Shown: piece after piece, positions 16,425 to 25,085 of the stretch | Numbering within the stretch: position 1 is the first letter of the stretch | Layout of the letters: each line of letters opens with the position of its first letter | Origin: Saprospiraceae bacterium | Lineage (GTDB): Bacteria > Bacteroidota > Bacteroidia > Chitinophagales > Saprospiraceae | Length of the DNA: 64,000 nucleotides | Reading direction: 5' to 3' | NCBI GenBank assembly: GCA_016787415.1 | Contig: JAEUUT010000149.1 | Coordinates: forward strand, 1 to 64,000 | Translations under genes and position numbers: made by a program | The notes under the pieces: generated by a model | The model's database searches: none | Told to the model about the DNA's origin: nothing | Seen by the model: the letters and a program-made list of their open reading frames with translations, nothing else

Positions 16425-17780
16425 ATGTTTGAAAGTTTAAGTGATCGCCTGGAAGGCGCGTTCAAAGTCCTCAGCGGCAACAACAAAATTACCGAACTCA
16501 ACGTAGCGGAAAGTATCAAGGAAATCCGCCGCGCACTCGTCGGCGCCGACGTGAACTACAAGATCGCGAAGGATTTTACCGACCGCATCAAAGACAAGGC
16601 GCTGGGTACAGAAAATGTACTGAAAAACGTCAATCCCGGCCAGTTGATGGTCAAAATCGTGATGGACGAACTCACCGAACTCATGGGCGGTCAGAGTGTC
16701 GGCATCAATGTAAAAGGCAATCCTGGCGTCGTGCTGGTAGCCGGCTTGCAGGGTTCGGGTAAAACCACCTTCTCTGGCAAACTCGCCAAATACCTCAAAG
16801 AGCAGCGTAAAATGAACCCGCTGCTTGTTGCCTGCGACGTGTATCGTCCGGCCGCTATCGATCAGTTGACGGTACTGGGCGACAGCATCAAAGTGGCGGT
16901 GTACAAGGAGGTGGAAAATAAAAACCCGATCGAAATTGCCGAAAATGCACTGAAATATGCCAAAGCCAACAGCCACAATGTAGTCATCGTGGATACTGCC
17001 GGCCGCCTTGCGGTCGACGAAGCGATGATGGCCGAAGTAGAGGCCGTGAAAAAAGCCATCAACCCGACAGAAACCCTGTTTGTAGTCGACTCGATGACTG
17101 GTCAGGATGCCGTAAATACGGCCGAATCTTTCAACCAGCGCATCAATTTCGATGGCGTCGTGCTCACCAAACTCGACGGCGATACGCGCGGTGGCGCAGC
17201 TCTCTCCATCAAATACACGGTAGGGAAACCCATCAAATTCGTGTCGAGGGGCGAAAAACTCGACGCACTCGATGTGTTCTACCCCGATCGTATGGCACAG
17301 CGCATCCTCGGCATGGGCGATATCGTGTCGCTGGTGGAAAAAGCGCAGATGGACTTCGACGAGGAGGAAGCCAAACGCATGGAAAAACGAATCAAACAAA
17401 ACAAGTTTGATTTCAACGACTTCCTCGGCCAGATGCAGCAGATCAAAAAAATGGGCGACCTGAAAAGCCTGATTTCCATGATCCCTGGCGTGGGCAAGGC
17501 CCTGAAAGATGCGCCCATCGACGACAAAGCCATTCACCGCGTAGAGGCCATTATTCAGAGCATGACGCCGACAGAACGCTCCAACCCTGACCTGATCAAC
17601 CTTAGCCGCAAAAAACGCATCGCCCGCGGCTGTGGCCAGACCATCGATCAGATCAATATGTTTATCAAGAATTTCCACGACATGCGCAAGATGATGCACC
17701 AGATGGCCAATATGCCTATGGGCAAAATGGGCATGCCGCCAGGAATGGGCGGATTGCCGAAGGGCGGTTTCCGGAAGTAG
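16425..17780 (+). CDS. ffh: Signal recognition particle GTPase Ffh (SRP54)
   Basis: Ffh binds the SRP RNA and signal sequences of nascent membrane proteins and delivers them to FtsY and SecYEG. The 451-residue protein has the N domain (MFESLSDRLEGAFKVLSG). The G domain has P-loop GLQGSGKTTFSGKLA, CDVYRPAAIDQL, the switch VDTAGRLAVDEAMM and TKLDGDTRGGAAL. The methionine-rich M domain carries FDFNDFLGQMQQIKKMG, ERSNPDLINLSRKKRIARGCG and a Met/Gly-rich tail (MANMPMGKMGMPPGMGG). Length and motifs are canonical. No SRP RNA gene was recognised nearby. Confidence 0.98.
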   Translation: MFESLSDRLEGAFKVLSGNNKITELNVAESIKEIRRALVGADVNYKIAKDFTDRIKDKALGTENVLKNVNPGQLMVKIVMDELTELMGGQSVGINVKGNPGVVLVAGLQGSGKTTFSGKLAKYLKEQRKMNPLLVACDVYRPAAIDQLTVLGDSIKVAVYKEVENKNPIEIAENALKYAKANSHNVVIVDTAGRLAVDEAMMAEVEAVKKAINPTETLFVVDSMTGQDAVNTAESFNQRINFDGVVLTKLDGDTRGGAALSIKYTVGKPIKFVSRGEKLDALDVFYPDRMAQRILGMGDIVSLVEKAQMDFDEEEAKRMEKRIKQNKFDFNDFLGQMQQIKKMGDLKSLISMIPGVGKALKDAPIDDKAIHRVEAIIQSMTPTERSNPDLINLSRKKRIARGCGQTIDQINMFIKNFHDMRKMMHQMANMPMGKMGMPPGMGGLPKGGFRK

Positions 17781-17821
17781 GATTGGTATTGCCAGTGAGG
17801 CGAAGCCGAACCCGGCAATCC

Positions 17822-19018
17822 TCACTCTAACGCACGCACCGCCAGCCAGGCCAGCAACCCCGCGCCCGTTTTCAGCGCATTTTCATCAATATCCATCGTA
17901 TCGGTGTGCAGGCCGCTGGTAATGCCCAGCGCTTCATTCCGTATGCCCAGCCAGTAGAAACAGGCGGGCATTTGCTGCGAATACACCGCAAAATCCTCGC
18001 CCGTCATGTAGGCATCGATGGGTAGCACATTTTCGGAGCCCAGGTATTCGATGGCGGCTTGTTGCACCCGTTCGGTGAGGGGCGCATCATTTTGCAAAAA
18101 CGGAATTCCTACTTCGATTCGGCAATCGATTTGGGTGTTGAATGCCAGCGCCACACCCTGGCACATGCGTGTAATATGCTCGTGTACCTCCTTGCGCCAG
18201 GTTTCGTTGTAGGCGCGGAGGGTGCCCAGCAAATTTACCTGCCTCGAAAGCACATTGAAGGCTGTCGAATCCGAATGGATGGAGGAAATGGACAGCACCA
18301 TCGGATTGATAGGGTTGTTGTAGCGCGAAGCGATCAATTGCAAGGCCTGTTGCAGCAGACTGGCGATGGGCAACGGGTCGGTACACAAATGTGGGCTGGC
18401 AGCATGTCCTCCCGTGCCATGTACTATTATTTTGACCGTATCGACGGACGCCATGGTATTGCCGGACTTGATGGCAATTTTTCCACAGGGAATGGAAGGA
18501 TTCACATGTTGGGCCATGATAGAACGAGGCACTGGATGGGAGAGCGCGCCATCGTCGATCATGAGTTGTGCGCCTGTCGTTCCATCGGATTTGACGTATT
18601 CTTCTCCCGGTTGAAACAGGCAGTTTACCGTGCCTTCAAATTCGCTGCGCAATTCGTATAATATTCTGGTAGCCAACAAGTTGCAGGCAGTGTGCGCGTC
18701 GTGCCCGCAGGCGTGTTGTTTGCCCGCTCGGGTACTTTTGTAGGGTTTGTCGTTTTTTTCATCGATGGGGAGCGCGTCGTGGTCGCTGCGAATGGCGGTT
18801 GCCGACTTGTCCGGATTTTTTTCGGAGCGAATTTGGGCCAGCACCCCTGTTTGGGCAATCTTTCGATGCGGAATGCCCCAATCGCTCAGTTTTTGGGAAA
18901 TAAAGGCCTGGGTTTCATATTCCTCGTAAGAAAGTTCGGGGTGCATGTGCAGGTGCCGACGGATGGCGATGGCCTCCTGAAAGTATTGTTCTGCAAGTTC
19001 CCGAATTTTATCTTTCAT
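17822..19018 (-). CDS. M20D amidohydrolase (hippurate/IAA-amino-acid hydrolase type)
   Basis: The 398-residue zinc hydrolase has IRRHLHMHPELSYEEYET at the N-terminus, the metal ligands in HACGHDAHT, the Glu pair in LFQPGEEYVKSDGTTGA and a C-terminal His in SGLHTDTMDIDE. The family removes N-acyl groups from amino acids (hippurate, N-acetyl-amino acids, IAA conjugates); the substrate cannot be told. One oddity is IRSDHDALPIDE, where the family usually has RADMDALP. There is no signal peptide, so it is cytoplasmic. The gene begins nine bases after the mutS stop and is probably co-transcribed with mutS. Converges with ffh across only 41 bases. Confidence 0.92.
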   Translation of the reverse strand: MKDKIRELAEQYFQEAIAIRRHLHMHPELSYEEYETQAFISQKLSDWGIPHRKIAQTGVLAQIRSEKNPDKSATAIRSDHDALPIDEKNDKPYKSTRAGKQHACGHDAHTACNLLATRILYELRSEFEGTVNCLFQPGEEYVKSDGTTGAQLMIDDGALSHPVPRSIMAQHVNPSIPCGKIAIKSGNTMASVDTVKIIVHGTGGHAASPHLCTDPLPIASLLQQALQLIASRYNNPINPMVLSISSIHSDSTAFNVLSRQVNLLGTLRAYNETWRKEVHEHITRMCQGVALAFNTQIDCRIEVGIPFLQNDAPLTERVQQAAIEYLGSENVLPIDAYMTGEDFAVYSQQMPACFYWLGIRNEALGITSGLHTDTMDIDENALKTGAGLLAWLAVRALE

Positions 19019-19027
19019 GGTTCCGCT

Positions 19028-21712
19028 TTATTTCTTTCCGGCAATCTTCACCAACTCATTCAATTTCCACAACGCATCCATAGGCGTCATGGTATTCAGG
19101 TCGAGGCTGAGCAGTTCTTCCTTTATTTTCATGGTATAGTCGTCCACATCGAAAATGTGCAACTGGAGCGGCGAGCCGATGTTTTTCACCTTTTTCCGCA
19201 TTTGCGCTTGTGTAACGCCCTGTTCCGGAACTTCTTCTTCGGATGTGCGCGGACCTTCCACGGTTTTGTCTTCCAGCGTTTTCAGGATTTCATTGGCGCG
19301 TTCGACGATGGAAGAAGGCATGCCCGCCATACGCGCCACATGGATACCGAAGGAGTGGTTGGAACCTCCCGACACGAGTTTGCGGAGGAAAATGACCCGA
19401 TGGCCCACTTCTTTGGTACTGACATGGAAATTGTGAATACGCTCGTGCGTTTCGGCCAGTTCGTTGAGTTCGTGGTAGTGGGTGGCGAACAGCGTTTTTG
19501 GGCGCCCACGGCCATTGTCGTGCAGGTATTCGGCCAGGCTCCAGGCAATGCTGATGCCGTCGTAAGTGCTGGTACCGCGCCCGATTTCATCGAGCAGAAT
19601 GAGCGAACGGTCGCTGATATTGTTCATAATCAGTGCCGTTTCGTTCATTTCCACCATGAAGGTACTTTCTCCGCCGCTGATATTGTCGCTGGCGCCTACG
19701 CGGGTAAAAACCTTGTCGACCCACCCGATACGGGCGCTGGCGGCGGGCACAAAACTGCCCATTTGGGCCATGAGCGCAATGAGTGCTGTCTGGCGCAACA
19801 GCGCCGATTTACCTGCCATATTTGGGCCGGTGATGAGCATGATCTGTACCGCTTCGTTGTCGAGGTACACATCATTGGGGATAAATGGCTCTCCTACAGG
19901 CAATTGTGTTTCGATGACCGGGTGCCGGCCGTCGCGAATGTCGAGCGTCGTGCTGTCGTCGAGTTCGGGCCTGGAATAGTGGTTTTTCACCGCTACTTTG
20001 GCAAAAGACAGCAGGCAGTCGATGCGCGCAATGGCATGGGCATTTTGCTGCACGGGCTGGATGTACGCGCCGATTTCCTCCACCAGGGCACGGAAAATGC
20101 GGTCTTCCAGTTCCAGAATTTTTTCCTCTGCGCCCAGGATTTTTGCTTCCAGCACTTTCAATTCTTCGGTGATGTAGCGTTCGCCGTTGGCAATGGTTTG
20201 TTTGCGCGTCCATTCGGGTGGCACGAGGTCTTTCCACTTGGAGGTAACTTCGATATAGTACCCGAAAACGTTGTTGAAGGCAATTTTCAGGGTACTGATG
20301 CCGGTGCGTTGTATTTCGCGTTGCTGGATTTCCAGCAGCAGGTCGCGGCTGTTGCGCACGATATGGCGCAGTTCGTCGAGCGTTTCATCGGCGCCGTCGG
20401 CGATGGTGCCGCCTTTGCGTACGTCGACGGGCGGGTCGGGAGCAATATCGTTTTCGATGCGCTCGCGCAGAGTGAGGCAGGGGTGAAGCGACTCGGATAT
20501 TTTGCGCAGGGGCAGCAGGTCGGTTTCGTTGCGGAGCAGGAGTTTTTTGAGTTGCTCGATGGCCATCAGTGCCCGGCGGAGTTGCATGACTTCGCGGGGA
20601 TTGATTTTGCCGACGGCGGTTTTACTCATGAGGCGTTCGAGATCGCCCATTTGGCGGATGAGCGGCTCCAGTTCCTGTGTAAATTCCTCATTTTCAACAA
20701 AAAAGGTCACAATATCGTGGCGCTCGCTGATCTGGGTCAGGCTGGTGAGTGGCAGCAGTACCCATTTGCGCAGCAGGCGCGCACCCATGGGGCTTACGGT
20801 TTTGTCGAGCACCTGCAGCAAGGGGATGCCGTTTTCATGATTGCTCGATACCAGTTCGAGGTTGCGGATGGTAAAGCGGTCGAGCCACACATATTTATCG
20901 GTCTGAAACCTGCTCAATGCGGCGATGTGCGACAGTTTGTTGTTTTCCGTAGCAGCCAGGTAATGCAGCGCGGCGCCGGCAGCGGCCTGGCCGAGTTCCA
21001 TTTCTTCCACCCCGAAACCCTTCAGGCTCTGTGTCTGGAAATGCTGGAGCAGTTTTTCCCGGGCAAAATCGTAGGTAAAAATCCAGTCTTCCAGCGTATT
21101 GGAATAAAACTTGTCGCCATAGGTGGCCGAAAATTCGCGCAGCCGACTTTTGGGCAGCACGACTTCCGCGGGTTTAAAACTTTGCAGCAGTTTGTCGATG
21201 GTAGCGGCGTCGCCTTCGCTGACAAAAAATTCGCCGGTGGAAATATCCAGAAATGCTGCGCCGAAATGGTCGTTTTTGCCGTAGGTGATCGTGGCCAGAA
21301 AGTTGTTCGTATTGTGGTCGAGCAGGGCGTCGTCGGTCGTCACGCCGGGGGTAACCACTTCGGTCACGGCGCGGCGCACCACTTTGCCGGGCACGGGTTT
21401 TTCCATTTGCTCGCAAATAGCCACGCGGTAGCCGGCGCGCACCAGTCGCGGCATGTACATATCCATGGCGTGGTAGGGGAAACCGGCCAGTTCGATGTCG
21501 CTGCCGCCGTTGTTGCGGCTGGTAAGGGTGATGCCTAGTGCGCGGGAGGCTTTCACGGCGTCTTCTCCGAAGGTTTCATAAAAATCGCCGACGCGGAACA
21601 GGAGGATGGCATCGGGGTATTTTCCTTTCACCTGCGTGTATTGCTGCATGAGCGGCGTAACGCTGCCGCCTGCCGAATTGCTCTTTGCGCCGTCTTTGGT
21701 CGGTCGTGCCAT
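19028..21712 (-). CDS. mutS: DNA mismatch repair protein MutS
   Basis: MutS recognises mismatches and recruits MutL. The start is placed at ATG 21712 (MARPTKDGAK); an upstream in-frame start at 21748 would add 12 residues. The N-terminal mismatch-binding motif is KYPDAILLFRVGDFYETFGEDA (Phe-x-Glu in the DFYETF stretch). The connector, lever and clamp domains follow. The ATPase has Walker A TGPNMAGKSALLRQTA, DNISGGESTFMVEM, Walker B LILLDEIGRGTSTYDG and FATHYHEL. About 894 residues is a normal length for MutS1. The bases TACCTTTA at 21758-21751 on the minus strand are a near match to a -7 element. The opposite strand carries a 948-codon shadow frame, which I do not regard as a gene. Confidence 0.98.
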   Translation of the reverse strand: MARPTKDGAKSNSAGGSVTPLMQQYTQVKGKYPDAILLFRVGDFYETFGEDAVKASRALGITLTSRNNGGSDIELAGFPYHAMDMYMPRLVRAGYRVAICEQMEKPVPGKVVRRAVTEVVTPGVTTDDALLDHNTNNFLATITYGKNDHFGAAFLDISTGEFFVSEGDAATIDKLLQSFKPAEVVLPKSRLREFSATYGDKFYSNTLEDWIFTYDFAREKLLQHFQTQSLKGFGVEEMELGQAAAGAALHYLAATENNKLSHIAALSRFQTDKYVWLDRFTIRNLELVSSNHENGIPLLQVLDKTVSPMGARLLRKWVLLPLTSLTQISERHDIVTFFVENEEFTQELEPLIRQMGDLERLMSKTAVGKINPREVMQLRRALMAIEQLKKLLLRNETDLLPLRKISESLHPCLTLRERIENDIAPDPPVDVRKGGTIADGADETLDELRHIVRNSRDLLLEIQQREIQRTGISTLKIAFNNVFGYYIEVTSKWKDLVPPEWTRKQTIANGERYITEELKVLEAKILGAEEKILELEDRIFRALVEEIGAYIQPVQQNAHAIARIDCLLSFAKVAVKNHYSRPELDDSTTLDIRDGRHPVIETQLPVGEPFIPNDVYLDNEAVQIMLITGPNMAGKSALLRQTALIALMAQMGSFVPAASARIGWVDKVFTRVGASDNISGGESTFMVEMNETALIMNNISDRSLILLDEIGRGTSTYDGISIAWSLAEYLHDNGRGRPKTLFATHYHELNELAETHERIHNFHVSTKEVGHRVIFLRKLVSGGSNHSFGIHVARMAGMPSSIVERANEILKTLEDKTVEGPRTSEEEVPEQGVTQAQMRKKVKNIGSPLQLHIFDVDDYTMKIKEELLSLDLNTMTPMDALWKLNELVKIAGKK

Positions 21713-21930
21713 TGTGGTATTTCGTAGTCGCCCGGTTTTGTCCGGCACGCTAAAGGTAGGGCGCTGTGTTTCTTTCTACGGTTTTTTTTGAAAAAAAATG
21801 CGGATGTATAAAAGCGGGTCTTGGCAAGAACGAACTTTGTTTGAAATTGAAAATCAATAAGTTAGAAACGGTTTACTTTATTTTGGACATCATTAACAGG
21901 CTAAATGGCAGCATGCAATCTTTCCCCCCA

Positions 21931-21938
21931 TACTTTTG
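21931..21938 (+). promoter_or_regulatory. -7 element for the DUF1573 gene
   Basis: TACTTTTG matches TAnnTTTG, 53 bases upstream of the ATG at 21991. The gap 21713-21990 holds this element and otherwise A/T-rich sequence. Confidence 0.6.
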
Positions 21939-21990
21939 TAGCATCATTTGACAAAGAAACTCAATTTCTCATCTAAAACGGTATTATCCG

Positions 21991-22419
21991 ATGAAACAAG
22001 TTCTCTCTATTCTCGCTTTCGTTGTGGTTGGTTCTTTCTACGCGTCTGCACAGACTACTAACGGTGCTGTTATGACTTTCGACGTAACGACCATCGACTA
22101 CGGTACTATCGAAAAAGGTGGCGACCCAATCCGCAAATTCAAATTCACGAACACTGGTAATGAGCCGCTGATCGTGAAAGCAGCAAAGGGTTCTTGCGGT
22201 TGCACCGTTCCAACCTACCCGAAAGAGCCGATCATGCCCGGCGAGAGCAACGTAATCGAAGTTCGCTACGACACCCAGCGCGTAGGTGCTTTCACCAAAA
22301 CGGTTACGCTGACTACCAACGAAGCATCTGACACCCACACCCTGACGATCAAAGGCGAAGTAAAAGCCCCTGCTTCTCAGGAAAGCGTTCCGGCCAGCAA
22401 CGGCGGTCTGAACCACTAA
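21991..22419 (+). CDS. Secreted DUF1573 domain protein
   Basis: The 142-residue protein has a signal peptide (MKQVLSILAFVVVGSFYASAQ) and a single DUF1573 immunoglobulin-like domain: FDVTTIDYGTIEKGGDPIRKFKFTNTGNEPLIVKAA, the Cys-Gly-Cys hallmark GSCGCTVPTYPKEPIMPGES, and ASDTHTLTIKGEV. DUF1573 proteins are frequent in Bacteroidota periplasms; their role is not established. Codon choice is visibly restricted (many GGT, GTA and AAC-type codons) and the gene has a good promoter element and a strong terminator, which suggests high expression. Confidence 0.88.
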   Translation: MKQVLSILAFVVVGSFYASAQTTNGAVMTFDVTTIDYGTIEKGGDPIRKFKFTNTGNEPLIVKAAKGSCGCTVPTYPKEPIMPGESNVIEVRYDTQRVGAFTKTVTLTTNEASDTHTLTIKGEVKAPASQESVPASNGGLNH

Positions 22420-22451
22420 TTTGAACTGATTGATTTTTGGTTTGACGATAC

Positions 22452-22490
22452 GAACCCGGCTGGTGATAAACTGGTCGGGTTCTTTTTTTT
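22452..22490 (+). terminator. Intrinsic terminator after the DUF1573 gene
   Basis: GAACCCG at 22452-22458 pairs with CGGGTTC at 22476-22482, and eight or more T follow. It ends the DUF1573 transcript before the large palindrome. Confidence 0.85.
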
Positions 22491-22505
22491 TCGCGATAGG
22501 GTATT

Positions 22506-22893
22506 TCGTTCGGCTTCGCCTCACTCCATGGGGGAACTTGGGATCGGGCGGATAAAGCGGATAAAGCGGATTTTTGTGGCCTGGCGGCCACTTTTTTATT
22601 GACTATCTGCATATTGTATGCAAATACTCGACTATGTAATTTTTATGTGTTTTTTGTATGCTACGCGTAGTGTCCTTTGTGCGCTTGGTGGTTTATTTAT
22701 CAACCACCAAGCGCACAAAGGACACTACGCGTAGAGTACACCTGCTTTTTTCATAAAATTACATAGAAGTATGATATGCAGATAGTCAGTAAAAAATCAA
22801 AAAAAGAGTGGCCGCCAGGCCACAAAAATCCGCTTTATCCGCTTTATCCGCCCGATCCCAAGTCCCCCCATGGAGTGAGGCGAAGCCGAACGA
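22506..22893. repeat. 388-bp nested palindromic junction element
   Basis: The whole interval is an inverted repeat. The outer arms pair TCGTTCGGCTTCGCCTCACT (22506-22525) with its complement ending at 22893. Next come three GCGGATAAA-type words on the left matched by TTTATCCGC words on the right, then GTGGCC-TGGCGGCCAC pairing. The centre is a perfect 33-bp-arm hairpin (22661-22693 and 22702-22734) with an 8-base loop. CGTAGAGTACACC follows at 22730-22742. Mismatches are confined to about 22600-22660 and 22743-22790. It separates the convergent DUF1573 and queD-like genes and has no ORF. Confidence 0.92.
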
Positions 22894-22911
22894 CATAAAA
22901 TGATAAGTATC

Positions 22912-23358
22912 TCAACCATTATCCTCCGCCCACCAACTCGCATATGAACTCGCCGTTTCCGCCAGCCTGATATGCCACAATTCCACACCCGAGGGCAAAA
23001 CAGGTATGATCGCTTGTACACAAAGATGGATCAGGTATTCACAGGTGGGCTGTGCCGGCAGTACAACCACGCGGCCGAATTCGGATTGCAGCGCTGCCAG
23101 CACTTCAGGCGCCACAGTATTGGGTAGCGCCAGCGCATGGTCGAATGTGTCGACAAAATGCGTTTTTACGACAGATTTCAGGTCTTTAAAATCCAGCACC
23201 ATCCCGTTTTTGGGATGTCCGGCCTGTTCGAGCGGTCGGCCCCGTACGGTCACCTCCAGTGTGAAAGTATGCCCGTGGATATGGCGACATGCCCCATCGT
23301 ATCCCGGCAGGGCATGTGCCATTTCAAATTGAAAAATTTTGGTCAGCCGAAGCAGCAT
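22912..23358 (-). CDS. queD: 6-carboxytetrahydropterin synthase / 6-pyruvoyltetrahydropterin synthase family (QueD-like)
   Basis: The 148-residue protein has the zinc-binding histidines in FEMAHALPGYDGACRHIHGHTF, with the catalytic Cys and the HxH, plus DFKDLKSVV, DTFDHALAL, QPTCEYL and the substrate-binding Glu in RLAETASSYASW. The Cys-x-x-x-H-G-H layout is that of QueD, which converts dihydroneopterin triphosphate to 6-carboxytetrahydropterin on the way to queuosine. A tetrahydrobiopterin role is possible in the same family and would fit nearby aromatic amino acid catabolism, so the subfamily is not settled. The stop is followed by the large palindrome, and the gene starts three bases from the small membrane protein upstream. 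Confidence 0.85.
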   Translation of the reverse strand: MLLRLTKIFQFEMAHALPGYDGACRHIHGHTFTLEVTVRGRPLEQAGHPKNGMVLDFKDLKSVVKTHFVDTFDHALALPNTVAPEVLAALQSEFGRVVVLPAQPTCEYLIHLCVQAIIPVLPSGVELWHIRLAETASSYASWWAEDNG

Positions 23359-23361
23359 CTC

Positions 23362-23727
23362 TTATTCTGTATGGGAAAAAATGAACAGCATCCCGCACAC
23401 GAACAAAGGCATCGAGATGAGCATAAAATTGGCGGTCGACGTGTTGGTATGATAGTAAATGGTGAAAACCATACCCATAATCATAAACGCAACGCCTCCG
23501 ATAAGCCGGTAGTGCCAGGCCAGCAGCAGGGTCATTCCTATCCAGAAAGCGGGCAGCAGGTGTACCAGAAAACCAACCAGGTTATTAAAAATACCACTGC
23601 TGCCGTCAAAGGAGTCGAGCGACATGATAGCCAGAAAGGCGACATACAGCAGCGCCAGTACCCTGGGCGCCCATATTTTCAGCGACCGGAATGTGATGCG
23701 GCCACCCAGGCTTTCTTGTTTTTCCAT
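23362..23727 (-). CDS. Small four-helix membrane protein, unknown function
   Basis: The 121-residue protein has four hydrophobic segments: VLALLYVAFLAIMSL, FNNLVGFLVHLLPAFWIGMTLLLAW, LIGGVAFMIMGMVFTIYY and FMLISMPLFVCGMLFIF. The N-terminal 20 residues are hydrophilic. I do not recognise the family beyond a resemblance to small integral membrane proteins common in Bacteroidota. It lies between hpd (14 bases upstream) and queD (3 bases downstream) on the same strand, so the three are probably co-transcribed; that gives no direct hint of function. Confidence 0.72.
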   Translation of the reverse strand: MEKQESLGGRITFRSLKIWAPRVLALLYVAFLAIMSLDSFDGSSGIFNNLVGFLVHLLPAFWIGMTLLLAWHYRLIGGVAFMIMGMVFTIYYHTNTSTANFMLISMPLFVCGMLFIFSHTE

Positions 23728-23741
23728 GATTACGATCCTGT

Positions 23742-24872
23742 TTACAAAGTGCCGCGGCGCTCCTGTTCGGCTTCGATGCTTTCAAAAAGCGCCTGGAAAT
23801 TGCCTTTGCCAAATGATTTGGCGCCACAACGCTGAATGATTTCAAAAAACATGGTAGGGCGGTCTTCCACCGGTTTGGTAAATATCTGGAGCAGGTAGCC
23901 GTCTTCGTCGCGGTCGGCCATGATACCCAGGCTTTTCAGCGTTTTCAGGTCTTCCTTGATATCGCCCACACGATTGGGAACGGTGTCGTAATAATTGCCA
24001 GGTACGTACAAGAATTCTACACCACGTTTGCGCAATTCGCTGACAGTGAAGATAATATCATCGGTGGCGACGGCCAGGTGCTGTGTGCCTGCGCCTTCGT
24101 TGAAGTCGTAAAACTCCTCCACCTGCGATTTCTTTTTGCCATGTGCGGGTTCGTTGATAGGAAACTTGATGCGCATGTTATCGTTAGCCATCACTTTCGA
24201 CATCAGGGCTGTGTATTCAGTGGAAATATCCTTGTCGTCAAAAGTGATCAGGTTTTTAAAGCCCATCACTTCCTCGTAGAATTTGGCCCAGGTGTTCATT
24301 TCACCCCAGCCCACTGAGCCCACGCAGTGGTCAATGTATTGCAGGCCGATTTCCGTTGGGTTGTAATCTGACAGCCAGGGCTCGTAGCCGGGCAGGAACA
24401 CGCCGGAGTAATTTTTCCGTTCCACAAAAATATGTACCACATCGCCATACGCATGGATACCCGAACGAACTACCTCGCCGGCTTCATCGCGCTCTACGAT
24501 CGGCTGTAAAAATGGTTTTGCGCCGCGTTTCACCGTTTCCTCAAACGCGCGGGTGGCATCTTCGACCCAGAATGCGATGGTTTTTACCCCGTCGCCGTGG
24601 CGTCGGAGGTGTTCTGAAATCTCCGAGCCAGAGTTGTAAGGCGTAGTGAGTACAAGCCGGATTTTTCCCTGTTGTAGCACGTAACTCGCTTTATCGCGGA
24701 CGCCGGTTTCGAGTCCGGCGTAGGCCAGCGACTGAAAACCGAATGCCGTTTTATAGAAATGCGCGGCCTGCTTGGCATTGCCTACATACAGTTCGATATA
24801 GTCGGTGCCCTGCAATGGCAGAAAATCTTCGGCAGTAGTGGGGTTTGTTTCGGGTGCGGAATGGACGAGCAT
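23742..24872 (-). CDS. hpd: 4-hydroxyphenylpyruvate dioxygenase
   Basis: This non-haem Fe(II) enzyme converts 4-hydroxyphenylpyruvate to homogentisate in tyrosine breakdown. The 376-residue protein has two vicinal-oxygen-chelate domains. The three Fe ligands are visible: His182 (YIDHCVG), His265 (GTQHLAVA) and Glu344 (MFFEIIQR). The C-terminal motif RCGAKSFGKGNFQALFESIEAEQERRG is conserved across HPPDs. The N-terminus DYIELYVGNAKQAAHFYKTAFGF is typical. hmgA, the next enzyme in the pathway, lies directly upstream on the same strand but across an array of about 210 bp, so co-transcription would pass through a hairpin-forming region. Fumarylacetoacetase is not in the window. Confidence 0.97.
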   Translation of the reverse strand: MLVHSAPETNPTTAEDFLPLQGTDYIELYVGNAKQAAHFYKTAFGFQSLAYAGLETGVRDKASYVLQQGKIRLVLTTPYNSGSEISEHLRRHGDGVKTIAFWVEDATRAFEETVKRGAKPFLQPIVERDEAGEVVRSGIHAYGDVVHIFVERKNYSGVFLPGYEPWLSDYNPTEIGLQYIDHCVGSVGWGEMNTWAKFYEEVMGFKNLITFDDKDISTEYTALMSKVMANDNMRIKFPINEPAHGKKKSQVEEFYDFNEGAGTQHLAVATDDIIFTVSELRKRGVEFLYVPGNYYDTVPNRVGDIKEDLKTLKSLGIMADRDEDGYLLQIFTKPVEDRPTMFFEIIQRCGAKSFGKGNFQALFESIEAEQERRGTL

Positions 24873-24884
24873 GGATGGTTAGGT

Positions 24885-25085
24885 TGGTAATTGTTGATGA
24901 GGGTTGATGAGGTTGATGAGGTTGATGAGGGTTGATAAAGTTGATGAGGGTTGATAAGAGTTGATGAGGGTTGATAAGGTTGATGAGGTTGATAAAGTTG
25001 ATGAGGGGTGATGAGGGGTGATAGCGAAGCGGTCAACTCTACGCACTCTCACCTCTCACCTCTCACCTCTCACCTCTCACCTCTC
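24885..25085. repeat. GTTGATGAG array joined to TCTCACC array with a single CGTAGAGTTGACC arm
   Basis: From about 24890 to 25020 there are degenerate 9-10 bp words (GTTGATGAG, GGTTGATGAG, GTTGATAAG). From 25024 to 25042 comes GCGAAGCGGTCAACTCTAC, the right arm of the module seen at 13.7 and 56.1 kb, followed by TCTCACC words up to 25085. Unlike the other loci, no left CGTAGAGTTGACC partner is present: the left side uses an unrelated word, as if half of one element had been joined to half of another. Confidence 0.85.

Noticed and set aside
18692..21538. A 948-codon open frame on the plus strand
   Set aside because: It lies entirely antisense to mutS and the M20 gene, has no family likeness, and its composition (many His, Phe, Val, Gly) is typical of an antisense shadow of a G+C-balanced gene.
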